In this document: positions 33,695 to 46,078 of the stretch, in pieces
How positions within the stretch are numbered: the first letter of the stretch is position 1
Layout of the letters: each line of letters opens with the position of its first letter
Assembly (NCBI GenBank): GCA_025175895.1
Contig: CM045988.1
Span: 90,245,137-90,309,136 of the forward strand
DNA from: Wurfbainia villosa
Lineage: Eukaryota > Streptophyta > Magnoliopsida > Zingiberales > Zingiberaceae
Direction of reading: 5' to 3'
DNA: 64,000 nucleotides
Position numbers and translations under genes: made by a program
The notes under the pieces: model-generated
What the model was told of the DNA's origin: nothing
The model's database searches: none
The model's input: only the letters and a program-made list of their open reading frames with translations

Positions 33695-33782
33695 GCGTAC
33701 CTCTGCAGAAGAAGCCAAACACACAAAGTAGAGGCAGCAGAAGTCTGCAGTCTTCAAGCATTAGTAATGTTCCATATCCTGC
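33695..33782 (-). pseudogene. Captured exon-like piece in CACTA-3
   Basis: After TTTATTCATGCAG the minus strand is open as YGTLLMLEDCRLLLPLLCVF and is followed by a possible GT donor. The reading is hydrophobic and Cys-containing. No family is recognised and the frame is uncertain. Confidence 0.3.
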
Positions 33783-34403
33783 ATGAATAAAACATGGCCT
33801 ATTGAATTGCAAATAGCTTGATGAGATCTTAAAATGTTTGTCATTGCTCACTGGAAAAGGGACAAGAGAGCATCTTTTTCACAAGCTAAACAAATTATGC
33901 CCGGACAATGGTTGGTATACATCCAATTAGCATGAAAGGGCGGAAAAGATACATGCTACCTGTTCAATCTAATTCACAGAGCTAATGTCAATCTATAAAT
34001 TCCACAACAACAAAAAGAAAAATAAAAAGAAAATAAAAACTTCTAACAAGTTACATTTACAAATTACACCTGCAGGACCTTGTGATTGCTAGAAAGATCT
34101 GATTAGGGTTTCTATTTCATGGCACATGCATTTAGAAAGGGATGAGTTAGACTATAAAAGATGGTTTTGATGTACAACCTCATGGAACGCTTATATTGTT
34201 GAACCCAGAAGTCACATCTGAGACAGTTTTAGAACCTTTGTCATCGGATCCATGTTGATGGATAGACTGAATTCTTCTTGATGGAACTTTTTGACCGACT
34301 TCATCAAAACAACAATGTCGTACATGGATCCGTTGACTTCTGCCCTTAGTTGAGTCCGTGCCTGTGACGATAATTAGTAATACTGCTTCTTTCTCTACAG
34401 TAT

Positions 34404-34535
34404 CTTGACACTGTCAATTCTGAGCTATCCATCAACAATCTCTTCCTTTGTGTAAAATTCATCAAGATGAACAGAAATTTCTATTGTCTCTTCAAGTTTG
34501 ATTATGCCAACTGCTGGTTGAACCTAAATTTAGGA
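34404..34535 (-). pseudogene. Captured exon, possibly FRA3-type inositol polyphosphate 5-phosphatase
   Basis: The minus strand reads VQPAVGIIKLEETIEISVHL then DEFYTKEEIVDG before a stop. The run resembles the ASH-like segment after the catalytic domain in plant FRA3-type 5-phosphatases, as I recall it (hydrophobic-KxE, SVHxxxF, EEFVDG). This recollection has not been checked by a search. No phosphatase catalytic motif is present in the element, so only a fragment was captured. Confidence 0.35.
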
Positions 34536-35289
34536 AAATGACAAATAGTGAAAATAAAGCTATGTTTCATGCAACATTTCAATTGATCCTGCAATACCAC
34601 AGGAAGAACACAATGTAACAATACTACCCAAAATCTAATAGCTCTAAACAACCATGAGCCATGAAAATATTGTGAATCTATCATATTTTAAGGCATCTAA
34701 AAGAGAATGGGCCTGATGCCATTCTAGTTTTTCTCCCATGTCTACACATGTGCGTATGTGTGTGCATGAAAGATAGCTCATTGTCTAATTACTGGGATCA
34801 TTTGCTCAACTCATTCCTAACTTGCCCATAGTAACTCAACAAAGAATGCAAAAAAGGACTGCTTACATTGTTCTAGATTGCACAAGCACAATAACCTCAC
34901 AACTCCAATACATTAGGAAAACATTCAGACCCTAGTTTCTAGTAACCAAGACATTTAGGTTCTGCGTTAGAAATAATGAAATGCCTAATGAAACAACTTA
35001 GCCGAATAAAATTAATTAATGACTAATAAAAGAAATTTCCCAAAGTTTGAAAAATTGTCATGTACCGAATTCTTGATAGCATGACACATTAACATAGCTG
35101 CTATAAATCTGGTAGTGATTAAGACAACCAAGTGAGGATATACACAAATATAGATAGAATGTTACGAAAGCATATCTTGATAAACTACCAAACTCCACCT
35201 TGAAAAAACTGTCCAACCATAAGGTCAAAATGTACCTCAAGTCAGAAAGGAAAACCAAAGGAACAACTTGCAGAGAATTCTATTGGATT

Positions 35290-35850
35290 TTCTGCTCCTG
35301 CGTTGGATTTCCCTTCACAAATGATTTTGAAAACAGCTTTGTATTTATCACATTTATTTGAGATACCAAAAAGTGAAGCTTCTTGGTTTTGTAGAATATG
35401 CCCTCGTAGTAAAGCCGCATTGTTGCGCGTCAAGGCCGCTTACTCGCGTCCTTCCGTGGCTAGCCCACCTTGCTGGAAAGATACGACCAACCTCACGTAT
35501 CCCTGCAACCAACCTCGTGTTGCTCCGCAGCCTACTCCATGTTGCCTTGCGGTGTTGTCGTCGCCTTGCGATGAAAAGAGAAGAGGAGAAGACCTATGTT
35601 CCGTGGGAGAAAAAAAGACGGAAGAGAAATGGAAAAAAAAAGGAAAACAACGAAGTATTAAAATCCCACGATTAATATTATTATTAAATATCATGACGAT
35701 TTTTAAAAATGTCATGATAAATGACTTAGTTTGACATTGTTTTTAAAATTATAATCATTTTTAATAAATGTGGTTATAAGATGTTTATAACTACGCTATA
35801 AAATAAATGTCATTAAGAAAGTGTCATAATAGACCATTATTCTTGTAGTG
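35290..35850 (+). mobile_element. Truncated end of a third CACTA-type element inside CACTA-3
   Basis: A segment with GTCATGATAAATGAC and TGTCATAAT-type repeats ends at TTCTTGTAGTG (35850), the form of a CACTA terminus. Subterminal motifs differ from both other families. A GC-rich block (35400-35590) precedes it. No opposite end with CACTACAAGAA is found to its left, so it is truncated. Confidence 0.55.
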
Positions 35851-36700
35851 AGCTACTTTTAATGTATAATAATATTATAGAACTTGAAAAAAAAAATCAT
35901 GGAATATATAGAAAAGAGCGAATAATGTATTAACTAAATCAAAGATGACACAAAGCTTATACCACAAAATGGTTTAGTTTTAGAACTGCAACAAATTTCC
36001 TATATAACAGTTGGGAGTTTGAGAGCAAACTTAAAAATGACTTTAAAAATTATTTGAGATTGTCATGGCCTGCTATTGTTTAAACTGAGAACTGAAAAGT
36101 AAACCTCCCTCACAGGATGAATACAATTTTGTATGCAAGACCTTCGAGCCACCTACCAAGAAACATCAGCAAAACATTGGTCATAACTGGATTAGTAATA
36201 ATGTTTTTTTTATCTTCGATCAAGAGGTATCCTTGCACTGTATTAAATGTGAGGCAGCCCCATTTGGGCCAGGAGCCCTTTCCATTAGTGTCGGTATACA
36301 TATTTGAATATCCGAACTTTGGCGACTCGCTTAATACTAGACCAAGCAACTGTTGGTAACTAGTACTTCTAATGTATAGGAGAATATAGAATCTGTCAGA
36401 ATTAGCGGTGGATTATAGTAAAAGCTGGATTTTCTGTATGAGTAGATACCGGATTATCTGTGACAATGAGATTAAGGTTCAATGGACATAAACAAATGAA
36501 TTTCTCCATATGTGACCATTCAGGTTTTAAACTTGATTTCACATGTTCAATGGACAGAAACAAATGAAGAAAATACCATTTCAGCCTATTTTCTCGAATT
36601 TTTTTCATTTATGAATGTTTGGTTGACCAAACAATCCAACTCAAACCTTCTTAACCAATAAAGGTTTGAAGGCACAACATGATAACCGTGAGAACGAACC
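35851..36700 (-). other. Exon-like and intron-like DNA inside CACTA-3
   Basis: AT-rich with a minus-strand open stretch at 36349-36110 (PKFGYSNMYTDTNGKGSWPK, then WGCLTFNTVQGYLLIEDKKN). It may be another captured exon. No family is recognised. Confidence 0.3.
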
Positions 36701-36890
36701 TGTTGGGACGGAATCAGGACGCTGATCGATGGACGAAGGCCGACGGACGGAGGTCGAGCAATGACCGACGAAAAAGGAAGAGAACGAACAGAGGGCGAGC
36801 AACTGTGAGAAGCCAGCACGGAAGAAGATGGGATGGACGAGCGCGTAACAGAGAACGGCAGAGGTTTTTTGGGAAGTAGGAACGGCGGTG
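36701..36890 (-). pseudogene. Possible first exon/leader of the captured transcript in CACTA-3
   Basis: GC-richer minus-strand block (SVRSLPFSSVIARPPSVGLR) ending in CCCAACAG|GTTCGT, a plausible splice donor at about 36700. With the acceptors further left it could produce a spliced chimeric transcript from 36890 towards 32179. GGTTTTTGGGAAGTAGGAACG occurs twice at 36862-36910. Confidence 0.35.
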
Positions 36891-37577
36891 GTTTTTGGGA
36901 AGTAGGAACGACGGAGAAGTTTAGGGAAGAATTATTTAACCTAACAAATTTTTAAATATATATAAACTTTTAAAAAAAATATTGTTGTAATATATTGTTT
37001 AAAAAATATATATATAATTTTAAATATATTATTGTAAACGTATATATTTATATTTAAAAAAAAAACTTATTTCCAATAATTAAAAAAAATAGTATTAATA
37101 ATTAAAAAAATAATTTCACCGTTGTATTATAATAAAAAAATAGTATTAAAAAAAATCACCGTTGTATTATTTCCAATAATTTTTAAAAAATAGTATTATA
37201 AACTTTTAAAATTTCATTGACAACGGTTTAAAATCGTTGTAATATTATCACAACGACAACAATTTTTGACCGTTGTGCTAAATGTTATAAAAATATTCTC
37301 AGTGACAACGGTTGATTGCACCGTTGTCCCAACTGTTGTTAAGATAAAAAAAAAATTTAAAGACAACAGTTCTGGAAAACCGTTGTAAAATGTGTTGTTG
37401 ATTAAAAAAAAATATGCTCAACGACAACGGATAGTGTCAAACCGTTGTCTTTTGTGTTATATGAGCGCTCAAAGACAACGATTTTATCAAAAACCATTGT
37501 CTTTTATCAAAATCACAACGATTTCTTCTAAAACCGTTGTCTTTGTGGTGTTGTCTTTTAGCATTTTTGTTGTAGTG

Positions 37578-38150
37578 GATGGCATAAAGAAAAGCGAGTT
37601 GAAACAGATGGTGTATTAAGACACCCAACTAATAGTGAATCATGGAAAGAATTTATCAATGCACATGAAATATTTATAGATAAACCATGAAATATTCGCT
37701 TAGGGTTGGCTACTGGTGGGTTTAATCCATTTGGAAACATGTTAAATGCTTATAGTATGTGTCCTGTTATACTTGTGAATTATAATTTGCCACCATGGAA
37801 AATGATGAAGCCGTCATATATGATTATATCTTTGTTAATTTCTGGGCTTAGATCACCTGGCAAAGAGATAGATGTATACCTACGACCTCTGATAAACGAA
37901 CTGAAGGAGCTATGGGATGCCGGGGTGGAAGGTTATGATGCATCGACTGAACAAGTCTTTCAATTACATGTTATTGTGATGTGGACTATTCACGACTTTT
38001 CAGCATATGGAACAGTTTCTGGATGGAGCACAAAAGGCTATAAGACATGTCCAGTATGTCTGAATGAAACCAAATCTCAAGGATTAAGGAGTAAAATATG
38101 CTACACATGTCACCGTCGATTCTTGAATGTGCAACACCCATGACATAGAA
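37578..38150 (+). pseudogene. TNP2 transposase, Transposase_21 core (CACTA-2)
   Basis: Resumes the gene right of CACTA-3 with HKEKRVETDGVLRHP and, after a TGA near 37688, GNMLNAYSMCPVILVNYNLP, SPGKEIDVYLRPLINELKEL, TIHDFSAYGTVSGWSTKGYK and the TCPVC motif. A TGA at about 38141 sits where the CACTA-1 reading continues with Trp (HPWRRNKDF). Otherwise this is the best-preserved copy of the catalytic region. Confidence 0.88.
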
Positions 38151-39019
38151 ATAAAGATTTCAATGGAAAGGTTGAAAAAGAAGGACCACCACGAGTAATG
38201 AATGAATATGAGATTTTAGCACAGTTAGACGCCTTACCCCAAGTGACATTCAGTAAGCATCCTTCATTCAGTAAAAAATGGCAGCGATCTTCGGATGATA
38301 CAAATTGGGTAAAGAAGTCTATATTTTTTGAGTTACCATATTGGTCAGGTTTAAAGTTGAGACACAATTTAGATGTGATGCATATTGAAAATAATGTCTA
38401 TGATGCTTTAATTGACACATTATTAAATATAGATGGAAAGTCAAAGGACACTCTCAAAGACAGATTAGACTTGCAAGATATGGGGATAAGGAGTGAGTTG
38501 CATTTACAGTCGGTTGGAGACAAACTCAGAAAACTCATTGCAAGTTACACGTTGACATTGGAAGAAAGACATGAATTTTGTCAATTTTTTAAATCTGTGA
38601 AGTTTCTAGATGGTTATACTGCTAATATATCTAGACATTTAAATGCAAATGAAGGAAAGATATATGGACTAAAATCACATAATTGTCATGTATTGTTGCA
38701 ACGAATCCTTCCAGTTGTTGTACGTAAATTTTTTCCAAAAGGCATATGTAACACTCTAATTGAGTTATGTGATTTTTTCAAAAAAATCACTGCAAGATCT
38801 CTACACACAGCAGACATATGTAGAATGGAGGAGCAAATAGTCCTAATATTGTGTAAGATGGAACGGATATTTCCTCCGATATTTTTTGACATTATGGTTC
38901 ATCTGACAATGCATTTACCCCGTGAATCCATGTTGGCTGGGTCAGTTTCGTCACGATGGATGTATCCCTTTGAGCGATATTTGGGAAGACTGAAAAAATA
39001 TGTTCATAATAAAGCATGA
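38151..39019 (+). pseudogene. TNP2 transposase, Transposase_21 end plus DUF4218 region (CACTA-2)
   Basis: A 273-codon open frame. EILAQLDALPQVTFSKHP and LKLRHNLDVMHIENNVYDAL (a conserved family motif) come first, then LTLEERHEFCQFFKS, LKSHNCHVLLQRILPVVVRK, FFKKITARSLHTADICRMEE, MVHLTMHLPRE and SRWMYPFERYLGRLKKYVHN. It ends at a TGA where GRP-type residues should continue (PEGSIAEGYI follows in frame). It is longer and less damaged than the CACTA-1 counterpart. Confidence 0.88.
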
Positions 39020-40205
39020 CCTGAAGGATCTATTGCAGAGGGGTATATTGTAAACGAGGCATTGACTTCCAGCTCGTTATATATGAGTCAGATTAAGACA
39101 AGTTTTTCTAGGCCGGAACGAAATAAAGATGTTCAATCAGCAATATGCAAATTAAGTGTTTTCTCATAGCAAACAAGAGTATTTGGCAACCAACAAAGGC
39201 TGAAGTTGTCATTGTCATTGTTTAAGAAAGCATATTAGTACATTCTAAATAATTGTAAAGAAGTCAACCGATATCGAAAGTAAGTGTTTACATTAAGTTA
39301 TTACTTTAATTCTAATTCATTCACAGAGTTTAAATTGATGAAGTTTTTATCCAGTGAGCATTTACAACTTATGTCGCAAAGGGTTCATGCTGATCAAGTT
39401 ATGCAATATCACGAGCGAGATTTTCCACTGGTTTAGGAATAAAATTATAGCGCTAAAAATATTATAAATTCAGAGATCACAGATGAGTTGTATTATTTAG
39501 CAAAGAGACTTGATGTTGAAGTTTAACTGTATGATACATGCATTGTAAATAGGATTCAATATCATACGAGGTCTCGTGATTCATGCAAAACTACTCAGAA
39601 TAGTAGGGTCAGTGTACCATCCTCTGACGATGGGGAAAATTTGGATTTTTTTGGTGTGTTGAAGGATGTGGTTCAAATATATTACTCTTTTATGTATAAA
39701 GTCCAATTATTTTGGTGCGAATGGTTCTAATGTAATAAAAAAAATCGTTGGTGGAAGAGTATGATCTCTTGTGTATTGACACTTCTGAAACATGGAACGA
39801 TGATGACCCATTCATTTTGGCAAACCAAGCGAATCAAGTGTATTATTTGAATGATATCAAACATAGAGGTCATTGGAAGATCGTGCAAAGGGTTCACTAC
39901 CGAGAAATATACGAAGTAACTGAAGTTGATGAAGTATTAGATGATTTTGAGGGTGATAATAGCTTGAATATGGAGCCAAACCAAGAGTTTCATCCAATGA
40001 TTCATCTTCAGTAGTCAGTGAAGACTTAGCAATAACTCAACTTTGCCGATTAGATGTTGAGCATCACCAAATAAATATGGCAAATGCACAAGTGAATTTG
40101 GATATGGGCGCTCAAAGTAATCGTATTGTTAATGGTGAAAATAATGAAAGTGATAGTGAGGCGGATGATTATTTATCCTTTTCAGATGATGATAGTGATT
40201 AGTTG
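39020..40205 (+). pseudogene. TNP2 transposase, C-terminal DUF4216-type region (CACTA-2)
   Basis: PEGSIAEGYIVNEALTSSSL continues the previous frame. Further on come ITDELYYLAKRLD and FFGVLKDVVQI, with frame changes near 39430, 39525 and 39700. An open part 39748-40014 reads DPFILANQANQVYYLNDIKH and an acidic tail. The segment to 40205 is rich in Asp/Glu and Asn and ends in DDSD before a TAG. Confidence 0.75.
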
Positions 40206-40267
40206 TATTTACACGGTATTTATATTGTTCTTCATTTATATTTCATGTTTTTAATGTTTATGTCACA

Positions 40268-41795
40268 GCTATGCTGCCTAAGACAATTGAGCACCCCCAG
40301 TTGTGCCTACATTTGACAATGACAATGCTCCTACTCCTACTGGTTAGTTATGTGGTTTAATTTTAAGTATGTATATTTTGTTTCATATATATTTAATTTG
40401 TTAGTTGTTAACATTATTTAATTTACAGTTCATCTGACACGTAGAGAGACACAAGGCACACACTCCGATCGGCTCCAACGGTAAATTGAGTAATGGAGTA
40501 GATTACCCATTATCTTCCGTAAGAGCGATGGTCACCATATCGGGACAAATGCAGCTGCTTTTATGGCAAAGTTAGGTTTATCAATTAAAAAGTTCGCTCC
40601 CCTACAAGCTAAGAGCTGGAAGAATATCCCCGCGGATAACAAATAGATGATCTATAATCGATTATCAGTAAGTACGATTATTTTGATATTTATATAATCA
40701 ACCATCATTCGTTAATAAATTTCAATATTGGTATTTTTTCAGGCCGCTTTTGATATCAGTTTTGCCGAGGCAACGTCGATAAGGAAGGAGACCGACAGGT
40801 TAATGAGTGCAAGGTATAGATACAATCGAAATAAGATGCACGTTCATTATAAGGTCTATCGCATCTTCCCCCTACCGAACACCGACATCATATGTCGATC
40901 GAGTATTGTGAGACACAGGAAGATTGGAACTGTATGTGCGATTTATTTGAATTAGAGAAATTTCAGGTAACTAAATCTATACAAATTAAAATATTTGTTC
41001 TATAACTCATATTTTACATTTTATCTTAAGAAATTTTTATATTGTAGACACGATCGGTAACAAATGCCCAAAATCGAGCACAACTACCATTTACCCATCG
41101 AGGTGGTTCTAAATCATTCATCCAATACAGTTACGACGGTGTAAATACAAACTTTATAGTTACAGTATATTGTTTGATATTTTTAATATTAACACATTAT
41201 AATATTTTTCAGACCGATCAGTCTCAGAGAAAATATCGAATTACTGTCTTCAATACAACACACTGTAGCTCATCAAAAGAATGGAGTGGGGAGAGAGTTG
41301 AGGCGGCATACGCAAGATATAATCGATAAAATTTAACAAAGTTATTTTTAAATTTGCATAATTATTTGTAAATATATTAATAATATGTTTGTTATTCTTA
41401 GGGTGATATGGTGAGACTGCGAGATAAACACATCCAATCACAAGAGACCGGAGATGACATCGATGTTGTTCAGGTTGCAGATCAAATTTGTGATCAAGTC
41501 CTCGGTGTTCGCTCTGGATATATTAAAGGACTTAGAAGTGGGCCAAAACCAGTTAGGTCCACTTCTTCAGATGACAGCTCCTCCTCTAGAACAACTAACG
41601 CAGCATTGCGTGAAAAACTTCAATCCACCAAGCAAAGATTAGAAAACACTCAGGCTCAATTAGCTAGCACTCAAGAAGAGTTGGCAATAATGAGATCAAG
41701 ACAATATATGTTTGAAACAATTCTGAATCAGCTTGCACCTGGAGCATTATAATCATTGATGCATGAGTCATCTTCAACTCCACCTCCTCCATCTT
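40268..41795 (+). pseudogene. TNPA-like second gene of CACTA-2, with introns
   Basis: Exons are visible at about 40429-40667, 40743-40966, 41048-41138, 41214-41330 and 41403-41795, each with AG before and GT after where applicable. They encode AAAFMAKLGLSIKKFAPLQA, AAFDISFAEATSIRKETDRL followed by MSARYRYNRNKMHVHYK, a GGSK-type stretch, and a C-terminal coiled coil (EKLQSTKQRLENTQAQLAST). Plant CACTA second genes (Transposase_24 type) encode proteins that bind the subterminal repeats. Stops occur near 40490 and 40646, and TAA near 41750 shortens the end relative to CACTA-1. Confidence 0.7.
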
Positions 41796-42019
41796 AGAGT
41801 TTGTGAACATTTATATTTTGAGCTAGTGAATTTGAATGTGTTTGCATTTTAATGCTATGAATTTGTGAAATTGGATATTTTTGGACTTTAAATTTGATGT
41901 TATGTATGTGTTTAAAATGCATATGTTGGTTTTATTATTTTAGTTGTATGTTGTTAAGTAAAATTGTGTGGTTGATATCGTATTACAGGATTTTGAATAC
42001 AAATAAAATAAATTATGCA
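41796..42019 (+). other. 3' untranslated region of the CACTA-2 second gene
   Basis: AT-rich sequence homologous to 1020-1250 of CACTA-1 (complement). No coding. Confidence 0.55.
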
Positions 42020-42716
42020 AATCTATATTTCTAAAGTTAGCGACGATTTTGAAAAATTTCGTCGCTAACTATTGATATACGATATCAGGATTTTGAGGTT
42101 TAGCGACGAAATTTAAAATTTCGTTGCTAGAGTTTAGAGTATCAGTCGAGTCGATAGTTGACGCGTTCAACTGTTGTAAGATGTTAGCGACGAAATTTAT
42201 ATATTTCATCGCAAACGTGTCACTAGTCGAGGCGCCAGTCGAGGGTCTCCCAATTCTATGGCTGGCCAAAATTAGACAGTCGACTGCTTTCTTGTGTCAG
42301 TCGAGTGATGTTAGCGATGAAATAAATTATTTTCGTCGTTAACCTTACAATCGAGGCGCTAGTCGAGTGTTTTCCGATTTTGTGGCGGGTCAAAAAATTA
42401 GACAATCGAATGTCTTATTGCATCACTCGACTGATGGTTAGCAACAAGTATTGTAGATTTCGTCGCTAATATCGATGATTTTCCTCTTTCCTTCATTCAA
42501 GATTTTGCGATAAAATCTTTTTTGTTAGCGATGTTTTTTTTTCCGTTGGTATTATTAACGATGAAAATACTTTTAATTTGTCGCTAATGTTTCTTTGCGA
42601 CAAGCTTATCACGACAAATCTAGCGACGAAATATTTTCGTCGTAAAACATATTTAGCGACGAATTATATGTATTAGCGACGAAAATAAGTCGTCGCTATT
42701 TTCCATTTTTTTAGTG
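42020..42716 (+). repeat. 3' subterminal repeats and terminus of CACTA-2
   Basis: Repeated GCGACGAAAT/ATTTCGTCGC pairs alternate with CAGTCGAGKS blocks. The region ends ATTTTCCATTTTTTTAGTG. The terminal repeat has lost two bases relative to CTTGTAGTG, yet the adjoining TAG duplication fixes the end. Confidence 0.8.
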
Positions 42717-42719
42717 TAG

Positions 42720-43570
42720 ATAATTAGATATATGGACACAATAAAATTGAACGGAAGGAGAATTCTACTGTAATAACTATTAATTGACTAGATAATCATA
42801 ACACTTTGTTCTTACAGCGAAGAATGATTTTTACAGACTTACTTATCTGAAACACCTGAACTGCAATTTACGTGTTCGTAAGAAATAAGAACAGACATCT
42901 TCCACTGGATTAGCAATCATATGTTTGGTAAATATCATATTAAAGTAAATATATGTTTTGCATTATAGAAAACAATTTTCTCTAATACATTATTAGCATC
43001 ATATCTTTCAAAAATCTATCGTAAGTCACAAAATTCCACAAAAGATCAAGGATGAATCTTCTGCCCAATTGCAATGGTGCAACAGTTGAAGGTCCAAAAG
43101 CTAATTGAGAAGCTCAAGCTTTAGAGATAGCAGATTTTGTAGCAGGTTTTGCCGCAGCTAGTGATTTTAATATAATGAGCATATGAATGGTATCAGGAAA
43201 TTAGAACAGATTCACTAGGTTCGGAGCTGCAGAAATAAAAATTAATAAAGTAGAAAGGTGCTACCAAGAATGATGATGGCATTGATGTTTCGGAGCGACG
43301 AAAACCTAGCCGACAAGGGAGACTTTGGTGCGACGCAACGAATTCGAGGGCGAGGGAGAACTGAGCGGTGACAATCAATGGAGTCAAGGGCGAGGGAGGA
43401 TTGAGTGGCGACGATCAATGGAGTCGTCGGTGTGGGAGGCTTCGAAGAGATGCAACTTTGGCGACGAAAACTTTCTCGATGACGAGAGACGAAAACCTAA
43501 GAAAATGCGAGGGTAAATGGGAGGAAGTCTCTCAACTGCAAAAAACCTAAAGTTGTCGAGTAATAAATGC
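42720..43570 (-). pseudogene. Possible decayed gene fragment
   Basis: Minus-strand signals: a GC-rich block (43500-43268) ends in a possible donor (CTTG|GTAGCA), and an acceptor-like TTTCTGCAG lies near 43229. Beyond it AAAKPATKSAISKA, then ASQLAFGPSTVAPLQLGRRF and ILDLLWNFV can be read, with one stop between. No family is recognised. A direct repeat of about 40 bp (GGCGAGGGAGRAYTGAG ... CAATCAATGGAGTC) lies at 43340-43425. Confidence 0.3.
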
Positions 43571-43649
43571 TAGGGTGATGTGGACAGGGCACGATGACAA
43601 GTGCGCACAAGCACAGAAGACTTGTCGCGCAGCAAAACAAAATTATATA

Positions 43650-45008
<1,359 letters not shown>

Positions 45009-45592
45009 AAAAGATATAATTTTCATGATTTATTTTTCTTGGTCAAGAAATGGACTCTGAAGAAAATTTAACGTAATTGACTTTTTTTTATTGGTATCGT
45101 ATATTTGAACCTTCGATCCAATTAATCTTTGAAAATGATCACTCTGCTCTATGAACTTTCTGGACGTTTCATCAATAACTAAGTCAGATAAGATTAGAGC
45201 TCAAATAGTCTCCATCGATTATCAAAGATAAATTAGATAAGCATTCGTAGTTGTTTCACAATTCAGCTTGGACTCTGTAGTCGTATTATTCTTGAACGAT
45301 GATCCAATATCAAAGTCATATTTTATCTATCGAATAAACTTCTGATCTCTATGCTAATTCAAATGATTTTTTTTTAAATTTATTATCAAATAATATATAA
45401 ATAGAAAATCGAATTAAATTCTCATACTAAATAACTCCCTTTTAACTTTTGCTACACGTGAGCATGAAGGAATGAAGGATGCACGAAATTTAACACGTGA
45501 CGCAGCATTTGTCACCCCTTGCTTTTGCTTCCGATCCACTCTTTTAAAATTTTGGGATTCGCAACCTCCGCCCCTCTCTTTCTCGATCTCTC
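45009..45592. other. Upstream region of the host gene
   Basis: AT-rich DNA without a coding frame. The part after 45440 contains two CACGTG motifs and ends in a pyrimidine-rich CTCTCTTTCTCGATCTCTC, typical of a plant 5' untranslated region. Confidence 0.5.
45455..45499 (+). promoter_or_regulatory. Two G-box (CACGTG) motifs upstream of the host gene
   Basis: CACGTG occurs at 45455-45460 (in CTACACGTGAG) and 45494-45499 (in AACACGTGACG), the contexts bound by bZIP/bHLH factors in plants. They lie about 600 bases before the chosen start codon, possibly pushed away by the MITE-like insertion between. Confidence 0.4.
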
Positions 45593-45593
45593 T

Positions 45594-45996
45594 AAGAGCA
45601 CTTGCAGTGGACCCCGTTAATGGAGTATTATAACACCTTATGGTGTTAAAAATCGTTATGAATGGGTGTTATATGTTTGAACGTGGGATGGGCCATCCAT
45701 CCGTATGAATTTTTTTTTATTATAAATTTTAAAAAATTGAATATATTTTTTAAAAAGCAAAATCATTTTTAAAAAATTAAGATTAATAATAATAATAATT
45801 TTAATATTTTAAAAAATTATTTATTTAATATGATATAATTTTAAAATGATTGAATACAGTAAGATTCATAAATAGTAAATATTAATATTAAAAAGAATAT
45901 ACATGAAAGAGTTATATTTTTATAATAGATAGGTGATCCGCTTTTTAATGAGATAAAAAATATTATAATGAAAATGGATTCGGAATGTCTGAGCTC
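45594..45996. mobile_element. Possible MITE between promoter and host gene
   Basis: Starts GAGCACTTGCAGTGGACC, a start typical of small plant MITEs (GAGCAnnTGCAnTGG). It has an AT-rich core and may end at GAGCTC (45991-45996), a weak inverted match. I see no clear target duplication. If real, it split the leader of the gene at 46079, and the ATG at 45968 lies inside it. Confidence 0.4.
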
Positions 45997-46078
45997 TTTT
46001 GCTGCCTGTCCAGCTGCCCCCACCCTCTACCTCCTCTTTCTCCTCCCCCTTCTCTCTCTCTCTGTAAACTCAGGGCAG

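Larger units (their letters stand above)
31535..37580. mobile_element. Second-family CACTA element with captured sequence (CACTA-3)
   Basis: The ends are CACTACAACAAAAAA at 31538 and TTTTTGTTGTAGTG ending at 37577, flanked by GAT on both sides (31535-31537, 37578-37580). Subterminal regions consist of GACAACGG / CCGTTGTC inverted pairs, different from the GCGACGAAAT family of CACTA-1 and -2. No transposase domain is seen. The interior instead holds exon-like pieces with splice signals on the minus strand, plus the tail of yet another CACTA element (ending 35850). This is the structure of a Pack-type, non-autonomous CACTA. The target site is intact in CACTA-1. Confidence 0.9.
25788..42719 (+). 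mobile_element. CACTA (En/Spm) element 2 with target duplication
   Basis: The element runs from CACTACAAGAAAAATAG (25791) to the decayed reverse complement ending TAGTG (42716), and is flanked by TAG on both sides (25788-25790, 42717-42719). Subtracting two later insertions leaves about 7.3 kb, a usual size. Order: subterminal repeats, GC-rich leader, TNP2-type transposase gene (Transpos_assoc, Transposase_21, DUF4218, DUF4216 regions), TNPA-like gene with introns, subterminal repeats. It lies opposite in orientation to CACTA-1, 5' ends facing each other across 18 kb. Several stops and frameshifts show it is inactive. Confidence 0.92.

Noticed and set aside
35303..35734. 143-codon open frame in CACTA-3 as a host protein
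   Set aside because: It ends in a Lys-rich run caused by A-rich DNA, overlaps frames on both strands and runs into the truncated CACTA end.
45968..46078. ATG at 45968 giving an N-terminal extension with a hydrophobic run on the host gene
   Set aside because: The ATG lies in a likely MITE and the stretch is a pyrimidine-rich leader. The apparent signal-peptide-like run comes from CTC/TCT repeats.
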